Program-made: the position numbers and the translations under genes | Notes under the pieces: model-generated | Seen by the model: only the letters and a program-made list of their open reading frames with translations | The model's database searches: none | Told to the model about the DNA's origin: nothing | Shown here: positions 50,231-59,012 of the stretch, piece after piece | Numbering within the stretch: the stretch's first letter is position 1 | Layout: each line of letters opens with the position of its first letter | NCBI RefSeq assembly: GCF_965230735.1 | Contig: NZ_OZ246016.1 | Location: 372,001 to 436,000, forward strand | Direction of reading: 5' to 3' | Source: Motiliproteus sp965230735 | GTDB lineage: Bacteria > Pseudomonadota > Gammaproteobacteria > Pseudomonadales > Balneatricaceae | DNA: 64,000 bases

Positions 50231-51922
50231 CTAGTGCTCAAGCGCTTTGTATTTTTCCCGCAGGCGATTTCGGATCGCAACTGCGCTCAGGTTCAACAGG
50301 GCGATCACCACCACCAGCAGTAGTGCGGTGGCGTAAACCAGCGGCCGTGCCGCTTCGACGTTGGGACTCTGGAAACCGACGTCGTAGATATGGAAGCCCA
50401 GGTGCATAAATTTCTGATCCAGGTGGATGAACGGGTAGTTGCCATCTACCGGCAGCGACGGTGCCAGCTTGACCACCCCCACCAGCATCAGCGGTGCCAC
50501 CTCACCGGCGGCACGGGCGACCGCCAGGATCACACCGGTCATCATCGCCGGGCTGGCCATCGGCAGAACCACTTTCCACAGGGTCTCGGCCTTGGTGGCG
50601 CCCAGTGCCAGCGAGCCTTCACGGATCGAACGGGGGATCCGGGACAGGCCCTCTTCGGTGGCCACGATCACCACCGGCAGGGTCAGCAGCGCCAGGGTCA
50701 GCGAGGCCCACATCAGGCCCGGTGTACCGAAGGTCGGCGCCGGCAGGGCCTCGGGGAAGAACAGCTGGTCGATGTTGCCACCGAGGAAATAGATAAAGAA
50801 GCCCAGGCCAAATACACCGTAGACGATCGACGGCACACCGGCCAGGTTGTTGACCGCAATCCGGATCAGCCGGGTCATGGTGCCCTGCTTGGCATATTCA
50901 CGTAGGTAGACCGCAGCAACCACGCCGAACGGGGTTACCAGGATCGACATCAGCAGTACCATCATCACGGTACCGAAGATTGCCGGGAACACCCCCCCTT
51001 CGGTGTTGGCTTCGCGGGGCTCGTCGGTCATGAAGGCCCAGATCTGGCCGAAGTAGAAGCCCAGTTTGGTAGCCACCCCCATGGCGTTGGGGCGGAATAC
51101 CTGGACCACCTTGCTCAGCTCGATCTCGACGATCTGGCCATCGGACACTTCCGCCACCAGCGAGTCACGCCCGATCTGCTGGTACAGCGCCGCCAGACGC
51201 GACTGCAGATCCTTGTAGCTTTCATCCTGCTCGGCCCGAGAAGCCGCGATATCGGCCTGATCCGCCGCGGTCAGCTTACCCTGCAGTTCCAGGCTGCGCT
51301 CACGCAGACGCAGGCGTTCAAGGGTGGCGTTGATCGCGCCGATCTCGTGCTTTTCGATATCCTTGATCTGGTCGTGGATCTCCAGTGCCCGATCCAGGCG
51401 CTGCTCCAGCTCGGCATAGAGCTGATCATAAGCCGCATCGGAATCCCCGACTTTGTATTCGCCAACCAGTTCACCCGCTTGCTTCACCTGACGCAGGAAA
51501 CCGTAGAAGTTACCCCACTCGCGACGCTCGGCCACGAACAGATGCGGCGGATGCTCGATCTGCTGCAGTCCGGTCTCGGTGACCCAGCGGAAATCGCTGC
51601 CCAGCAGGTCGCGGTTACCGACCTTGAGCAGGTCACGACGAACGGTCTCGACGCCCTCGGCAACCTCCAGACCTGCTTCACGCATCTGGATCGCCGGCAC
51701 ATCTTCGCGGTCGGCGATCTCACCGATCACCACCACCCGGCTACCATCCGACTCGATATAGTCAGCCTGCAGGACATCGGCCGGCCAGAAGTGACCCAGC
51801 CCACGCACGGCGATCAGCGCCAGCAGACCGGCCACCATGATCACGTTCAAGGCGACGGCCCCCCCGGTCAACCAGACCCAGGGCGCTCCCGACTTGAACC
51901 ACTCTTTAACGGAAATATTCAT
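50231..51922 (-). CDS. pstA: Phosphate ABC transporter permease PstA, long form
   Basis: 563 aa, almost twice E. coli PstA. TM1 lies at residues about 15-42. An insertion of ~240 residues follows, including a charged coiled coil at about 160-250 (AELEQRLDRALEIHDQIKD). The permease core with about five helices starts near residue 295 and has the EAA loop IREGSLALGATKAETLW. Such long forms occur in many marine gammaproteobacteria. The insertion is probably periplasmic. Upstream partner pstC has its own insertion. Confidence 0.94.
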   Translation of the reverse strand: MNISVKEWFKSGAPWVWLTGGAVALNVIMVAGLLALIAVRGLGHFWPADVLQADYIESDGSRVVVIGEIADREDVPAIQMREAGLEVAEGVETVRRDLLKVGNRDLLGSDFRWVTETGLQQIEHPPHLFVAERREWGNFYGFLRQVKQAGELVGEYKVGDSDAAYDQLYAELEQRLDRALEIHDQIKDIEKHEIGAINATLERLRLRERSLELQGKLTAADQADIAASRAEQDESYKDLQSRLAALYQQIGRDSLVAEVSDGQIVEIELSKVVQVFRPNAMGVATKLGFYFGQIWAFMTDEPREANTEGGVFPAIFGTVMMVLLMSILVTPFGVVAAVYLREYAKQGTMTRLIRIAVNNLAGVPSIVYGVFGLGFFIYFLGGNIDQLFFPEALPAPTFGTPGLMWASLTLALLTLPVVIVATEEGLSRIPRSIREGSLALGATKAETLWKVVLPMASPAMMTGVILAVARAAGEVAPLMLVGVVKLAPSLPVDGNYPFIHLDQKFMHLGFHIYDVGFQSPNVEAARPLVYATALLLVVVIALLNLSAVAIRNRLREKYKALEH

Positions 51923-51981
51923 CAACGCTTATCTCTTATCCGTTCCACAGTAACCCGCTCGACCGAGCGGGCCGCTGGTCA

Positions 51982-54273
51982 TCACAGGGATCCGTACTTG
52001 CGGCGCAGCCGCTGACGGATCAGTTCCGCCAGAGTGTTGACCACAAAGGTGAACGCAAACAGCACCAACGCCGCCAGGAACAGGATTCGGAAGTGCGAAC
52101 TACCCACTTCAGATTCCGGCATCTCGACCGCGATATTGGCCGCCAGGGTACGCATGCCTTCGAAAATGTTCAGATCCATAATCGGGGTGTTACCGGTTGC
52201 CATCAGTACGATCATGGTTTCACCCACCGCACGACCCATACCGATCATCACCGCCGAGAAGATACCCGGGCTGGCGGTCGGAAGAACCACGCGCTGCAAG
52301 GTCTGCCAAGGCGTCGCACCCAGTGCCAGTGAACCGTTACTGAGCGACTTGGGCACACTGAAGATGGCGTCCTCGGTGATCGAGAAGATGGTCGGGATTA
52401 CCGCGAAGCCCATCGCCAGGCCAACCACGAGCGCGTTGCGCTGGTCGAAGGTGATCCCCAAGTCACGGGTGATATAGCCGCGCATATCGCCGTCAAACAA
52501 CAGCTGCTCAACGCCGGAGCTGAGCGGCAGACAGAGCCAGGCCAGAATGATCACTACCGGGATGATGACGACCACATCCCAGCCTTCAGAGACCCGCAAG
52601 CGGATGCTCTTGGGCAGGTTGTGCCAGCAGTAGGCAAACACCAGCACCCCGATCGGCACCACAAGGAGCAACGTAAACACCGTCGCCAGCTGTTTCTCGA
52701 TAAAGGGCGCCAGCCACAGACCGGCCAGGAACCCGAGAATAACGGTCGGCAGTGCCTCCATCAGCTCGATAAACGGCTTGATCTTGGTACGCATCGCCGG
52801 CGCCATGAAGTAGGCGGTGTAGATCGCACCACAGATCGCCAGCGGCGTGGCCAGCAGCATCGCGTAGAACGCCGCTTTCAAGGTACCGAAGGACAGCGGT
52901 GCCAGGGAATACTTGGGCTCGAAGTCATCGTTGGACGCGGACGACTGCCAGATGTAATCCGGCTCCTGGTAGCCCTCGTACCAGACCTCTTCCCACAGCG
53001 AGCTCCAGGAAACTTCCGGATGCTCGTTCTCCACTTTCCAGAAGCTGACTTTGCCGTCACCCTGCTCCAGCAACAGGCCGTTGGCCCGCGGTGTCATCGC
53101 CAGATAGGCGATACCGCTGTCGGAGAGCTGCTCGTTCAGCACCAGGTTTTCGGCGGTGGAGTTGTAGAAGCTGACCTGCCCGTTACCTTCGGCGACCACA
53201 AAGCCCTTACGGCGATGTTCAATCGCTACCTTGGCGATCTCGGACGGGGTCGAGTCACGGAAGCTACGAATCTCTTTCAACTCGAAGTTGTTGCTATCGT
53301 CGCGAACCAGGAACAGCTGCCGGGTTACACCCTGGCTATCGGCCACCAACAGCGAGTTGCCACCCAGCAGGAAGCGAGCCTGGGTGATGGTCGCGTCGCT
53401 GACACGAACCGCATCATGAATCTGGGGTGCATCAAAATCACCCAAATCAACCGGCACCACCAGCCCATCGGAACGAGCCACGAACAGCCAGCGGGTTTCC
53501 GGGCTGATCAGCAGCGAAATCACCTTCTCGGTCGGCAGCTCCAGCTGCAGGTGGTCGGTACTGATCTCCACCTCTTCGGTGATGAAGTTGACGTCTTTGC
53601 TGTAGCGGCTGACGAACAACTGGCCCTGATCATCCAGCGCGGCTGCCATCAGTTGGTTTTCGCTGTCACGAACCGCCAGCAAGTGGGTATTGCCAACAGC
53701 CGGTGCCAGCGCCAGCTCCTGATCGGCGTAGGGATAGGCGATCGACGGTGTGATGGTACGCACATCGTTGGGGTAGCTGACCTTGTACTGGTGTTTGACG
53801 AAGGTCAGATTGCCGTCGGCATGGGCCAGCGCGAAGGTCCGCTCAGACTCTGACCCCAGCGCAAAAGCCACCGCCTCAGCCTCGGTCTGTCCCAGCGTCT
53901 GCTGCAGCCCAACCGCTCCGGTACGGGTATCAAAGAAACTGGCCTGGCCGGTCGCATCGACCCGCAAACCAACTTCGGCCTGCTCTTCGGCGGTCAGATA
54001 CCAGGTATCGGCATCGGCTCCGGGGCGCTCATACGGGACCACTTCTTCGCCCTCGTGCTGCCAAGGCTTGATCTCGGCGGCATGGAAGAGCGGCATGACC
54101 TCGTAAAGCAGGTAGATAAAAATCAGCATAATCGCAACGATAACGCTGATACCACCAACGCCGACCACGGCCGACGCCAGACGATCCTTGAAACGACGAT
54201 ACCGGCGCAAGCGCTTGGCCGCCGGTGTTTCGAAGTCCAGATCAGGGGCTGAGAGAGGGGCTGTATTTTTCAT
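51982..54273 (-). CDS. pstC: Phosphate ABC transporter permease PstC, long form
   Basis: 763 aa from ATG 54273. TM1 at about residues 37-60, then an insertion of nearly 400 residues rich in beta-strand-like, Trp/Asp repeats (WLFVARSDGLVVPVDLG, FVVAEGNGQVSFYNS) that suggest a propeller-like periplasmic domain. The permease core begins near residue 475, with EAA loop SNGSLALGATPWQTL. Start chosen because the hydrophobic segment follows at the normal distance. No good Shine-Dalgarno is seen, and the Pho promoter lies unusually close (see finding). Confidence 0.93.
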   Translation of the reverse strand: MKNTAPLSAPDLDFETPAAKRLRRYRRFKDRLASAVVGVGGISVIVAIMLIFIYLLYEVMPLFHAAEIKPWQHEGEEVVPYERPGADADTWYLTAEEQAEVGLRVDATGQASFFDTRTGAVGLQQTLGQTEAEAVAFALGSESERTFALAHADGNLTFVKHQYKVSYPNDVRTITPSIAYPYADQELALAPAVGNTHLLAVRDSENQLMAAALDDQGQLFVSRYSKDVNFITEEVEISTDHLQLELPTEKVISLLISPETRWLFVARSDGLVVPVDLGDFDAPQIHDAVRVSDATITQARFLLGGNSLLVADSQGVTRQLFLVRDDSNNFELKEIRSFRDSTPSEIAKVAIEHRRKGFVVAEGNGQVSFYNSTAENLVLNEQLSDSGIAYLAMTPRANGLLLEQGDGKVSFWKVENEHPEVSWSSLWEEVWYEGYQEPDYIWQSSASNDDFEPKYSLAPLSFGTLKAAFYAMLLATPLAICGAIYTAYFMAPAMRTKIKPFIELMEALPTVILGFLAGLWLAPFIEKQLATVFTLLLVVPIGVLVFAYCWHNLPKSIRLRVSEGWDVVVIIPVVIILAWLCLPLSSGVEQLLFDGDMRGYITRDLGITFDQRNALVVGLAMGFAVIPTIFSITEDAIFSVPKSLSNGSLALGATPWQTLQRVVLPTASPGIFSAVMIGMGRAVGETMIVLMATGNTPIMDLNIFEGMRTLAANIAVEMPESEVGSSHFRILFLAALVLFAFTFVVNTLAELIRQRLRRKYGSL

Positions 54274-54279
54274 GCCGGT

Positions 54280-54313
54280 AGGGTATCCCCGGGGTATGAC
54301 AGAATTGTTACAG
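54280..54313 (-). promoter_or_regulatory. Pho box and -10 of pstC
   Basis: Minus strand CTGTAAC-AATT-CTGTCAT (54296-54313), 10-nt spacer, weak -10 TACCCT (54280-54285). The box matches the one before phoB in 14 of 18 positions. Predicts a transcript that begins at or next to the annotated start codon. Confidence 0.75.
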
Positions 54314-54499
54314 GCTGTAATAAAAGCGACATAAAACCGTATTGGTTTAAGCGCTGCTTGGGGGCATTGTGGGGAGGCAATATGACAATACGATGTGGCC
54401 GTCACGACGAAATGACGTCAACGTCTTGAAAAGACAGATGATCAGCGGCTGATTGGGAGTGAAGATAAAGAAAGGGTAAGGAGGTAAAGAAGAAATAAA

Positions 54500-54535
54500 G
54501 TAAAAGAAAGAACGGGGAAGCTGGCGCCTCCCCGT
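54500..54535 (-). terminator. Terminator of the signalling cluster before pstC
   Basis: Minus strand ACGGGGA (54529-54535) pairs with TCCCCGT (54512-54518), then a pyrimidine-rich TCTTTCTTTTACTTT tail. It separates the six-gene cluster transcript from pstCAB-phoU. Confidence 0.75.
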
Positions 54536-54550
54536 GGTAGTGCAGCCGAT

Positions 54551-55297
54551 TTAAGGAATCAGGGTATCGATCAGGTCGATCATGAATTCGGTCCGTTCCC
54601 GGTCCATGCTCTCCCACTGTTCAATGCCCAGACTCTCCAGCACCGAACGACCCTTGTCGTCTTCGTGCATCGCCAGCAGCCGCTCCTGCAACAGTGGAAT
54701 CTGCTCGCGCATGCGCGGCCCTACCAGCAGGGTGTGGTGAACCACACTGATCTGGCTGGTAACCAGCACCTTCATCTGGTTTTGGATCAACGCTGACAGG
54801 TCCTGATAGCCCGCCTTCAGAAAGAAGCCGATATCGGCCTCGCGCTTAAGCAGGCTTTTGGCCACCAGCACATAGTTACTACGCTGGGCGATACTGATGT
54901 TGGAGGAATCCAGATCGGCCGGCTCCAGCATGATCATTCCCATGGTGTGCACATCGGGATCACTGGTGGTCGCCACCCGGGTTCCCGGCTGCAGATCTTC
55001 GACGCTCTCAAAGTCTGCATCTTCACGACAGGCAATAATGGTTTCATCCGGTTGCGCCAGCGGCCGAGCAATGGCCTCAAAACCCAGCTCCCGAACCAGC
55101 ATCGACGCATCGTAGGGATTGGCATAGATCAGATCGAGCTTATCAGCTCGCAGATCCTGACGCTGTTGCTCGAAGCTGTCGTACAGTTCCAGATGCACCG
55201 CATTACCAAGCTGGCGCTGCAACCAAGTGTTGAAAAAATACCAGCCAGCAATGTGGTCCGGCGCAAAGTCAGGACTGACCGTCAGATTAAATGTCAT
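54551..55297 (-). CDS. PhnD-like solute-binding-fold protein without signal peptide
   Basis: 248 aa resembling the phosphate/phosphite/phosphonate-binding PhnD family: DLIYANPYDASMLVRELGFEAIARP and VEDLQPGTRVATTSDPDVHTMGM. It starts directly with the first beta-strand (MTFNLTVSPDFAPD) and has no signal peptide or lipobox, so it should be cytoplasmic, acting as a sensor rather than a transporter subunit. AAGGAGAACCGCT precedes ATG 55297. Last gene of the cluster; 12 nt after the PAS gene. Confidence 0.8.
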   Translation of the reverse strand: MTFNLTVSPDFAPDHIAGWYFFNTWLQRQLGNAVHLELYDSFEQQRQDLRADKLDLIYANPYDASMLVRELGFEAIARPLAQPDETIIACREDADFESVEDLQPGTRVATTSDPDVHTMGMIMLEPADLDSSNISIAQRSNYVLVAKSLLKREADIGFFLKAGYQDLSALIQNQMKVLVTSQISVVHHTLLVGPRMREQIPLLQERLLAMHEDDKGRSVLESLGIEQWESMDRERTEFMIDLIDTLIP

Positions 55298-55308
55298 AGC
55301 GGTTCTCC

Positions 55309-55770
55309 TTACTTCAACGTCGCGTAGAGCTCTTCGCTCTCACGGATTTTGGAACGCGACGGCTTACGACGGACCGAGGTGTAACCCACCACCTCACCAT
55401 CACGGATATTGGGAATGACCGTCGCTTTGACCCAGTAGAAAGCTCCGTCTTTACGCAGGTTTTTGACGTATCCGTGCCACTTGGTACCGGTTTCCAACGT
55501 TTCCCACAGCCCGGCAAACGCCACTGCCGGCATATCCGGATGACGCAAGATATTGTGGTTGGCCCCAAGCAGCTCTTCGCGGCTGTAACCGGACATATCA
55601 ACAAAGGCCTGGTTAACATGGGTAATGATGCCTTTCGGATCGGTTCTGGAAACAATCAGCTTACCGTCCGGATAAGGGACCTCACGGTCGACGATCAACG
55701 CCTCGCGGGTGGCCCCGCCGTAATAGGTGATCGTAACGATACGACCTTCGTCGTTATTTTGATCTTCCAT
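55309..55770 (-). CDS. Stand-alone Aer-type PAS protein
   Basis: 153 aa. Residues about 35-135 resemble the N-terminal PAS of Aer: THVNQAFVDMSGYSREEL, NILRHPDMPAVAFAGLWETL, WHGYVKNLRKDGAFYWVKA and GYTSVRRKPSR. In Aer this domain binds FAD and reports redox state; whether flavin is bound here is unknown. It has no HAMP or signalling tip, so it must act through partners. Encoded between Roadblock and PhnD-like genes. Confidence 0.87.
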   Translation of the reverse strand: MEDQNNDEGRIVTITYYGGATREALIVDREVPYPDGKLIVSRTDPKGIITHVNQAFVDMSGYSREELLGANHNILRHPDMPAVAFAGLWETLETGTKWHGYVKNLRKDGAFYWVKATVIPNIRDGEVVGYTSVRRKPSRSKIRESEELYATLK

Positions 55771-55818
55771 ATTGCTCGCCTTGCTTAGTGAACGGGTTCT
55801 ACCTAGCGGGTCGGCCGC

Positions 55819-56181
55819 TTACAGGATCGGACCGATCGCCTCGGCAGCACGCTTAACGTCGAGGAAAATCAATCCCAATCGAGCGTTAGGCTTAGCCACC
55901 ACGGTCAGAACCGACTCTTCGTTGGCATGGGTCATCAGGATGTAGCCCTGGTCCCCCTTGACCAGCACCTGTTCCAGCTCTCCCCGGGCCAGCTCTTTGG
56001 CAGTCCGCTCACCCAGCGACAGCATCGCCGCACTCATCGCACCGACCCGGTCTTCATCCATCCCGGAGGGCAACAGCGCCGCGATCATCAGACCATCGGT
56101 CGAGATCACCGCAGAGGCTTCGATATCGGCCGAGGTGCCGTTCAGATCGCTTAAAATTGAAGTCAACATTTCCGAGCGCAT
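55819..56181 (-). CDS. Roadblock/LC7-domain protein
   Basis: 120 aa, entire length one Roadblock/LC7 fold as in MglB: ADIEASAVISTDGLMIAALLP, GAMSAAMLSLGERTAKELARGELEQVLVKGDQGYILM and a final strand LGLIFLDVKRA. In other bacteria such proteins regulate small Ras-like GTPases or anchor kinases; no MglA-like GTPase is encoded nearby. ATG 56181 follows AAGGAGAACGTT; a 16-codon upstream extension is not used. Confidence 0.9.
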   Translation of the reverse strand: MRSEMLTSILSDLNGTSADIEASAVISTDGLMIAALLPSGMDEDRVGAMSAAMLSLGERTAKELARGELEQVLVKGDQGYILMTHANEESVLTVVAKPNARLGLIFLDVKRAAEAIGPIL

Positions 56182-56288
56182 AACGTTCTCCTTGTCTACA
56201 CGATGGATGGGAAACAGTTTGATCCCCACCCTCAGGTATTCTTCCAGACCGTCTATTGTCTGGAGGCTTGCAAAAGTTAATAAAAGAA

Positions 56289-56921
56289 TTAAAAACCGAT
56301 ATAGCGTCGAGCCAGTGCACTTAACAGCTCAACCATCGCCGCCTGGTTCAACTGCGGCGTCTGATCGATGATCAGGGCAAACTTCTTGCTGCCGATATGA
56401 ACGATCCAGAATCCCAGCTGACTCTGACCCAGCGGATCCAGCAGCCCCCAGGATTCGCCGTCGACCCCCAACTGCTGGTCCAGCAGCTGATGGTGACGCT
56501 CGTACAGCATGATCAGATCCGCAGTCAGCGCCGACAATGCTTCAGCATGGGGTTCTTCAAAACCGGCACAACCCAGACAAAAGCCCTGGTCGTCGGCCAG
56601 TACCGCCCGACCGGTACTGGACAGTGCCGGCAACAGTTCGGGCAGCATCTTCTCCAGCCCTTCGTCGACAATGGCGGTCGGCTGCTTGAACAGTTCGAAG
56701 AATCCTTTGCGGTAAAGCCGATCAAACAGCTCAGCAGCCGGCTCCGGACTGAGTCCGGTGATACCGGTAATCAATGCATTGCTGTAGGGCAGCGCGATAT
56801 CCGCGCTGAGCAGCTGCAACAACAGGGTGCGGGCATCGTCGGCCGCAGAGTTGAGTGTGGCATAGTAGGCCCCGGCCGGGGTCACCTGGACGTATTGATT
56901 CCGATAAGACTCATCCAGCAC
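56289..56921 (-). CDS. Unknown protein with probable divergent Roadblock-like domain
   Basis: 210 aa, GTG start at 56921 with AGGAGG 9 nt upstream. Residues 1-85 look like a winged-helix-type region (TLLLQLLSADIALPYS, FDRLYRKGFFELF). Residues about 95-205 follow the strand-helix pattern of Roadblock (GRAVLADDQGFCLGCAGF, LSALTADLIMLYERHHQLL, GFWIVHIGSKKFALIIDQT). It may pair with the Roadblock protein at 55819. No family assigned with certainty. Confidence 0.65.
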   Translation of the reverse strand: MLDESYRNQYVQVTPAGAYYATLNSAADDARTLLLQLLSADIALPYSNALITGITGLSPEPAAELFDRLYRKGFFELFKQPTAIVDEGLEKMLPELLPALSSTGRAVLADDQGFCLGCAGFEEPHAEALSALTADLIMLYERHHQLLDQQLGVDGESWGLLDPLGQSQLGFWIVHIGSKKFALIIDQTPQLNQAAMVELLSALARRYIGF

Positions 56922-56971
56922 CAGAACATTCCTCCTGAATTTGGTTAGGACATCACTCGATAGCAGCCGGG

Positions 56972-58519
56972 TTAACGCTGCAACCAGCCCAGCGCATTGG
57001 CCGCCGACATATAGGCGAACACAAACCGCTGATGCAGTTTCAACCGGTGGATCAAATCAGTGGCCGACAGACTCTGCTGATGCCAGAGCTCGGTGATATG
57101 TTCCGCGCCAGGGATCATCAACAACTGCGTGAAATCGGGTTTGAAATTGAGGGTATAGATGGTTTCCGGCTCCAGTTGCTCGGTTAATCGGCCACGGGTA
57201 GTCCAGAGCGCCACCTTCCAGATCAGCGCCTGACGCGACTCCTTGAGAGGCTCGGCCAGCTTTCCCTGCGGCTCAATGGCGACCAGATCGGGCCGGCTAC
57301 GCAGTTGCAACTCACCGATCGAAAACTTACTGAGGCAGTACTGCAGCAACAGTTCCTGATCAAAATCGCCCCAGAAGCAGTCCTGCTCCGGAAGATAGAT
57401 CAACGGACTCGGCAGGCCGGAAATCTGCACCGGCATCTGATTCAGCCGGGCCTTGTTCACCGCCTTTGGCAGCCAGGTCATGAAGCTGCCTTCGGTATTG
57501 AAAAAAGCCCGCCGCCGGCTGTTCGGATTGCGCAGATTCAGATCCGGACTATGACCGCAGCAACGATCAATCATTGCTCTGTCCATCGGATCCTGGACAG
57601 GGAGCGTCGGCTCAGCGGCAATGTCTTTGGCGACAGCAGTCGGCAACACCGGTGCGGAGGCAGGCACCGGTGGTTCGGGCAAAGGTTTCGGATCGACTAT
57701 CGGCAGATCAAGTTCCAGGTAGTTTCCGCCGACAGCCGGTCGTATAAAATCGGTGGGGATCGGATGAGCCTCGGACTTTTGGCTCACAGGTTTAGCCGCC
57801 ATCGGCGCCGCTTTTTTAGCCACAGCCTTGTTGGCGCTCGGTGCTGTGGTCTTATCCGATCGCGATACCGGTTTGGACTTGGCTTCCGTCACATCAGCCG
57901 CGGGCGCCACCCCAACCTCAGCCTCAGCTTGTTGCTGCAGCTGCTGAACCGCATCTTCCGCTGCCCGCCGGCTGGCCTCAAGCCCCTGCTGCAAGCGCAC
58001 CTTCAACAAAGAGGCCTGCTGACTCTGCTGTTTTTTGGATTGCTGCAGCTGCTGCAGTGCACTCTGGCTGGCCGCGATTCGGCTGCAATAGGCCTGATAA
58101 GCTTCACTTCGCCGATCTGCCCCGCCGTGACCGCCACCGGGTGCAGGTTCAAGATCGGGTTGCGCAACGGCCTTCGGCTTTGTCGCCAGCCGGGCCGCCT
58201 TCAACAGGGCGTCGACGAACTGATCGCTGGAAAAGGGTTTTTCAAGACGGATATAACCGGGCCATTCCATCGACCGTCGGCTGATCAGCACACCGGGTTG
58301 GGAATACTGTTTCAGGTAGCGCTGTTGTAATTGCTCGGGCGATTCGCTCTGATCACCATTGATCACCAACAGGTCTGCCTGTTCCGGCGCTGCCAGCATC
58401 ATCTCCGACTGCCGTTCGATGCAGAGCTTGATCAACGCCTCGGTGGCGCCATCAAACCCAAGCAGCGAGATACGCTTTAGTGTGTTACCTACAGTGGCGG
58501 AAGCGTACAACATTTTCAT
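56972..58519 (-). CDS. Pseudo-receiver / coiled-coil protein of unknown function
   Basis: 515 aa, three regions. Residues 1-115 resemble a response-regulator receiver: ADLLVINGDQSE, GVLISRR, RLEKPFSSDQFVDALLKAA with the conserved Lys-Pro; the usual phospho-Asp is not clear. Residues about 140-320 are Gln/Ala/Lys/Pro-rich coiled coil and linker. The C-terminal ~190 residues are a globular unknown domain (WGDFDQELLLQYCLSKFSIG, LNFKPDFTQLLMIPGAEHI). Likely a scaffold or output protein of the cluster. Confidence 0.65.
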   Translation of the reverse strand: MKMLYASATVGNTLKRISLLGFDGATEALIKLCIERQSEMMLAAPEQADLLVINGDQSESPEQLQQRYLKQYSQPGVLISRRSMEWPGYIRLEKPFSSDQFVDALLKAARLATKPKAVAQPDLEPAPGGGHGGADRRSEAYQAYCSRIAASQSALQQLQQSKKQQSQQASLLKVRLQQGLEASRRAAEDAVQQLQQQAEAEVGVAPAADVTEAKSKPVSRSDKTTAPSANKAVAKKAAPMAAKPVSQKSEAHPIPTDFIRPAVGGNYLELDLPIVDPKPLPEPPVPASAPVLPTAVAKDIAAEPTLPVQDPMDRAMIDRCCGHSPDLNLRNPNSRRRAFFNTEGSFMTWLPKAVNKARLNQMPVQISGLPSPLIYLPEQDCFWGDFDQELLLQYCLSKFSIGELQLRSRPDLVAIEPQGKLAEPLKESRQALIWKVALWTTRGRLTEQLEPETIYTLNFKPDFTQLLMIPGAEHITELWHQQSLSATDLIHRLKLHQRFVFAYMSAANALGWLQR

Positions 58520-58556
58520 CGGACATCCTGTCTATATGAATCTCTGGTCGATACGG

Positions 58557-59012
58557 TTACAACTGCAGACTGAAGCTGCCGTTCATCAGCACCGAGCGCC
58601 GGGGCACCAGTTGCTTGAAGCAATCCGGATCAGGACTCTCAAGATAGCGGCTTAATACTTGTTGCTGCTCTCCGCTGAGCAGAGAGCTACCCAGCTGCAC
58701 TAAACGCTCGAGCAGCAACTGTCCGCGACTTTCCAGCACCCAGCATAAATCAGCCAGGGCAGCGAACAGTTCCTGCCCATCGGCCAACTGAATCGCCAGG
58801 AAGATACGACGCACATGCAGCGCCAATGACTTAGGCTGGGCTGCCACCTGACGTCCAAGGTGTTGCAGCAAAAGACGGGGTTGATCGCCACGATAGATCA
58901 ACGAGTCACAGGCCATAACCTCGAAGGCGGCTTGAACCCGGTTCAAACACTCGGCTTCGGCACTGGTCATTGATGACGAACGATCCAAATCCAATGGCAG
59001 GGCGACAGTCAC
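58557..59012 (-). CDS. Small helical protein of unknown function
   Basis: 151 aa, GTG start at 59012 with GAGGG 7 nt upstream. Almost entirely helical and leucine-rich (SLALHVRRIFLAIQLADG, LLLERLVQLGSSLLSG). First gene of the six-gene minus-strand cluster that ends at 54551, followed 37 nt later by the pseudo-receiver gene. Not recognised. Confidence 0.65.
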   Translation of the reverse strand: MTVALPLDLDRSSSMTSAEAECLNRVQAAFEVMACDSLIYRGDQPRLLLQHLGRQVAAQPKSLALHVRRIFLAIQLADGQELFAALADLCWVLESRGQLLLERLVQLGSSLLSGEQQQVLSRYLESPDPDCFKQLVPRRSVLMNGSFSLQL

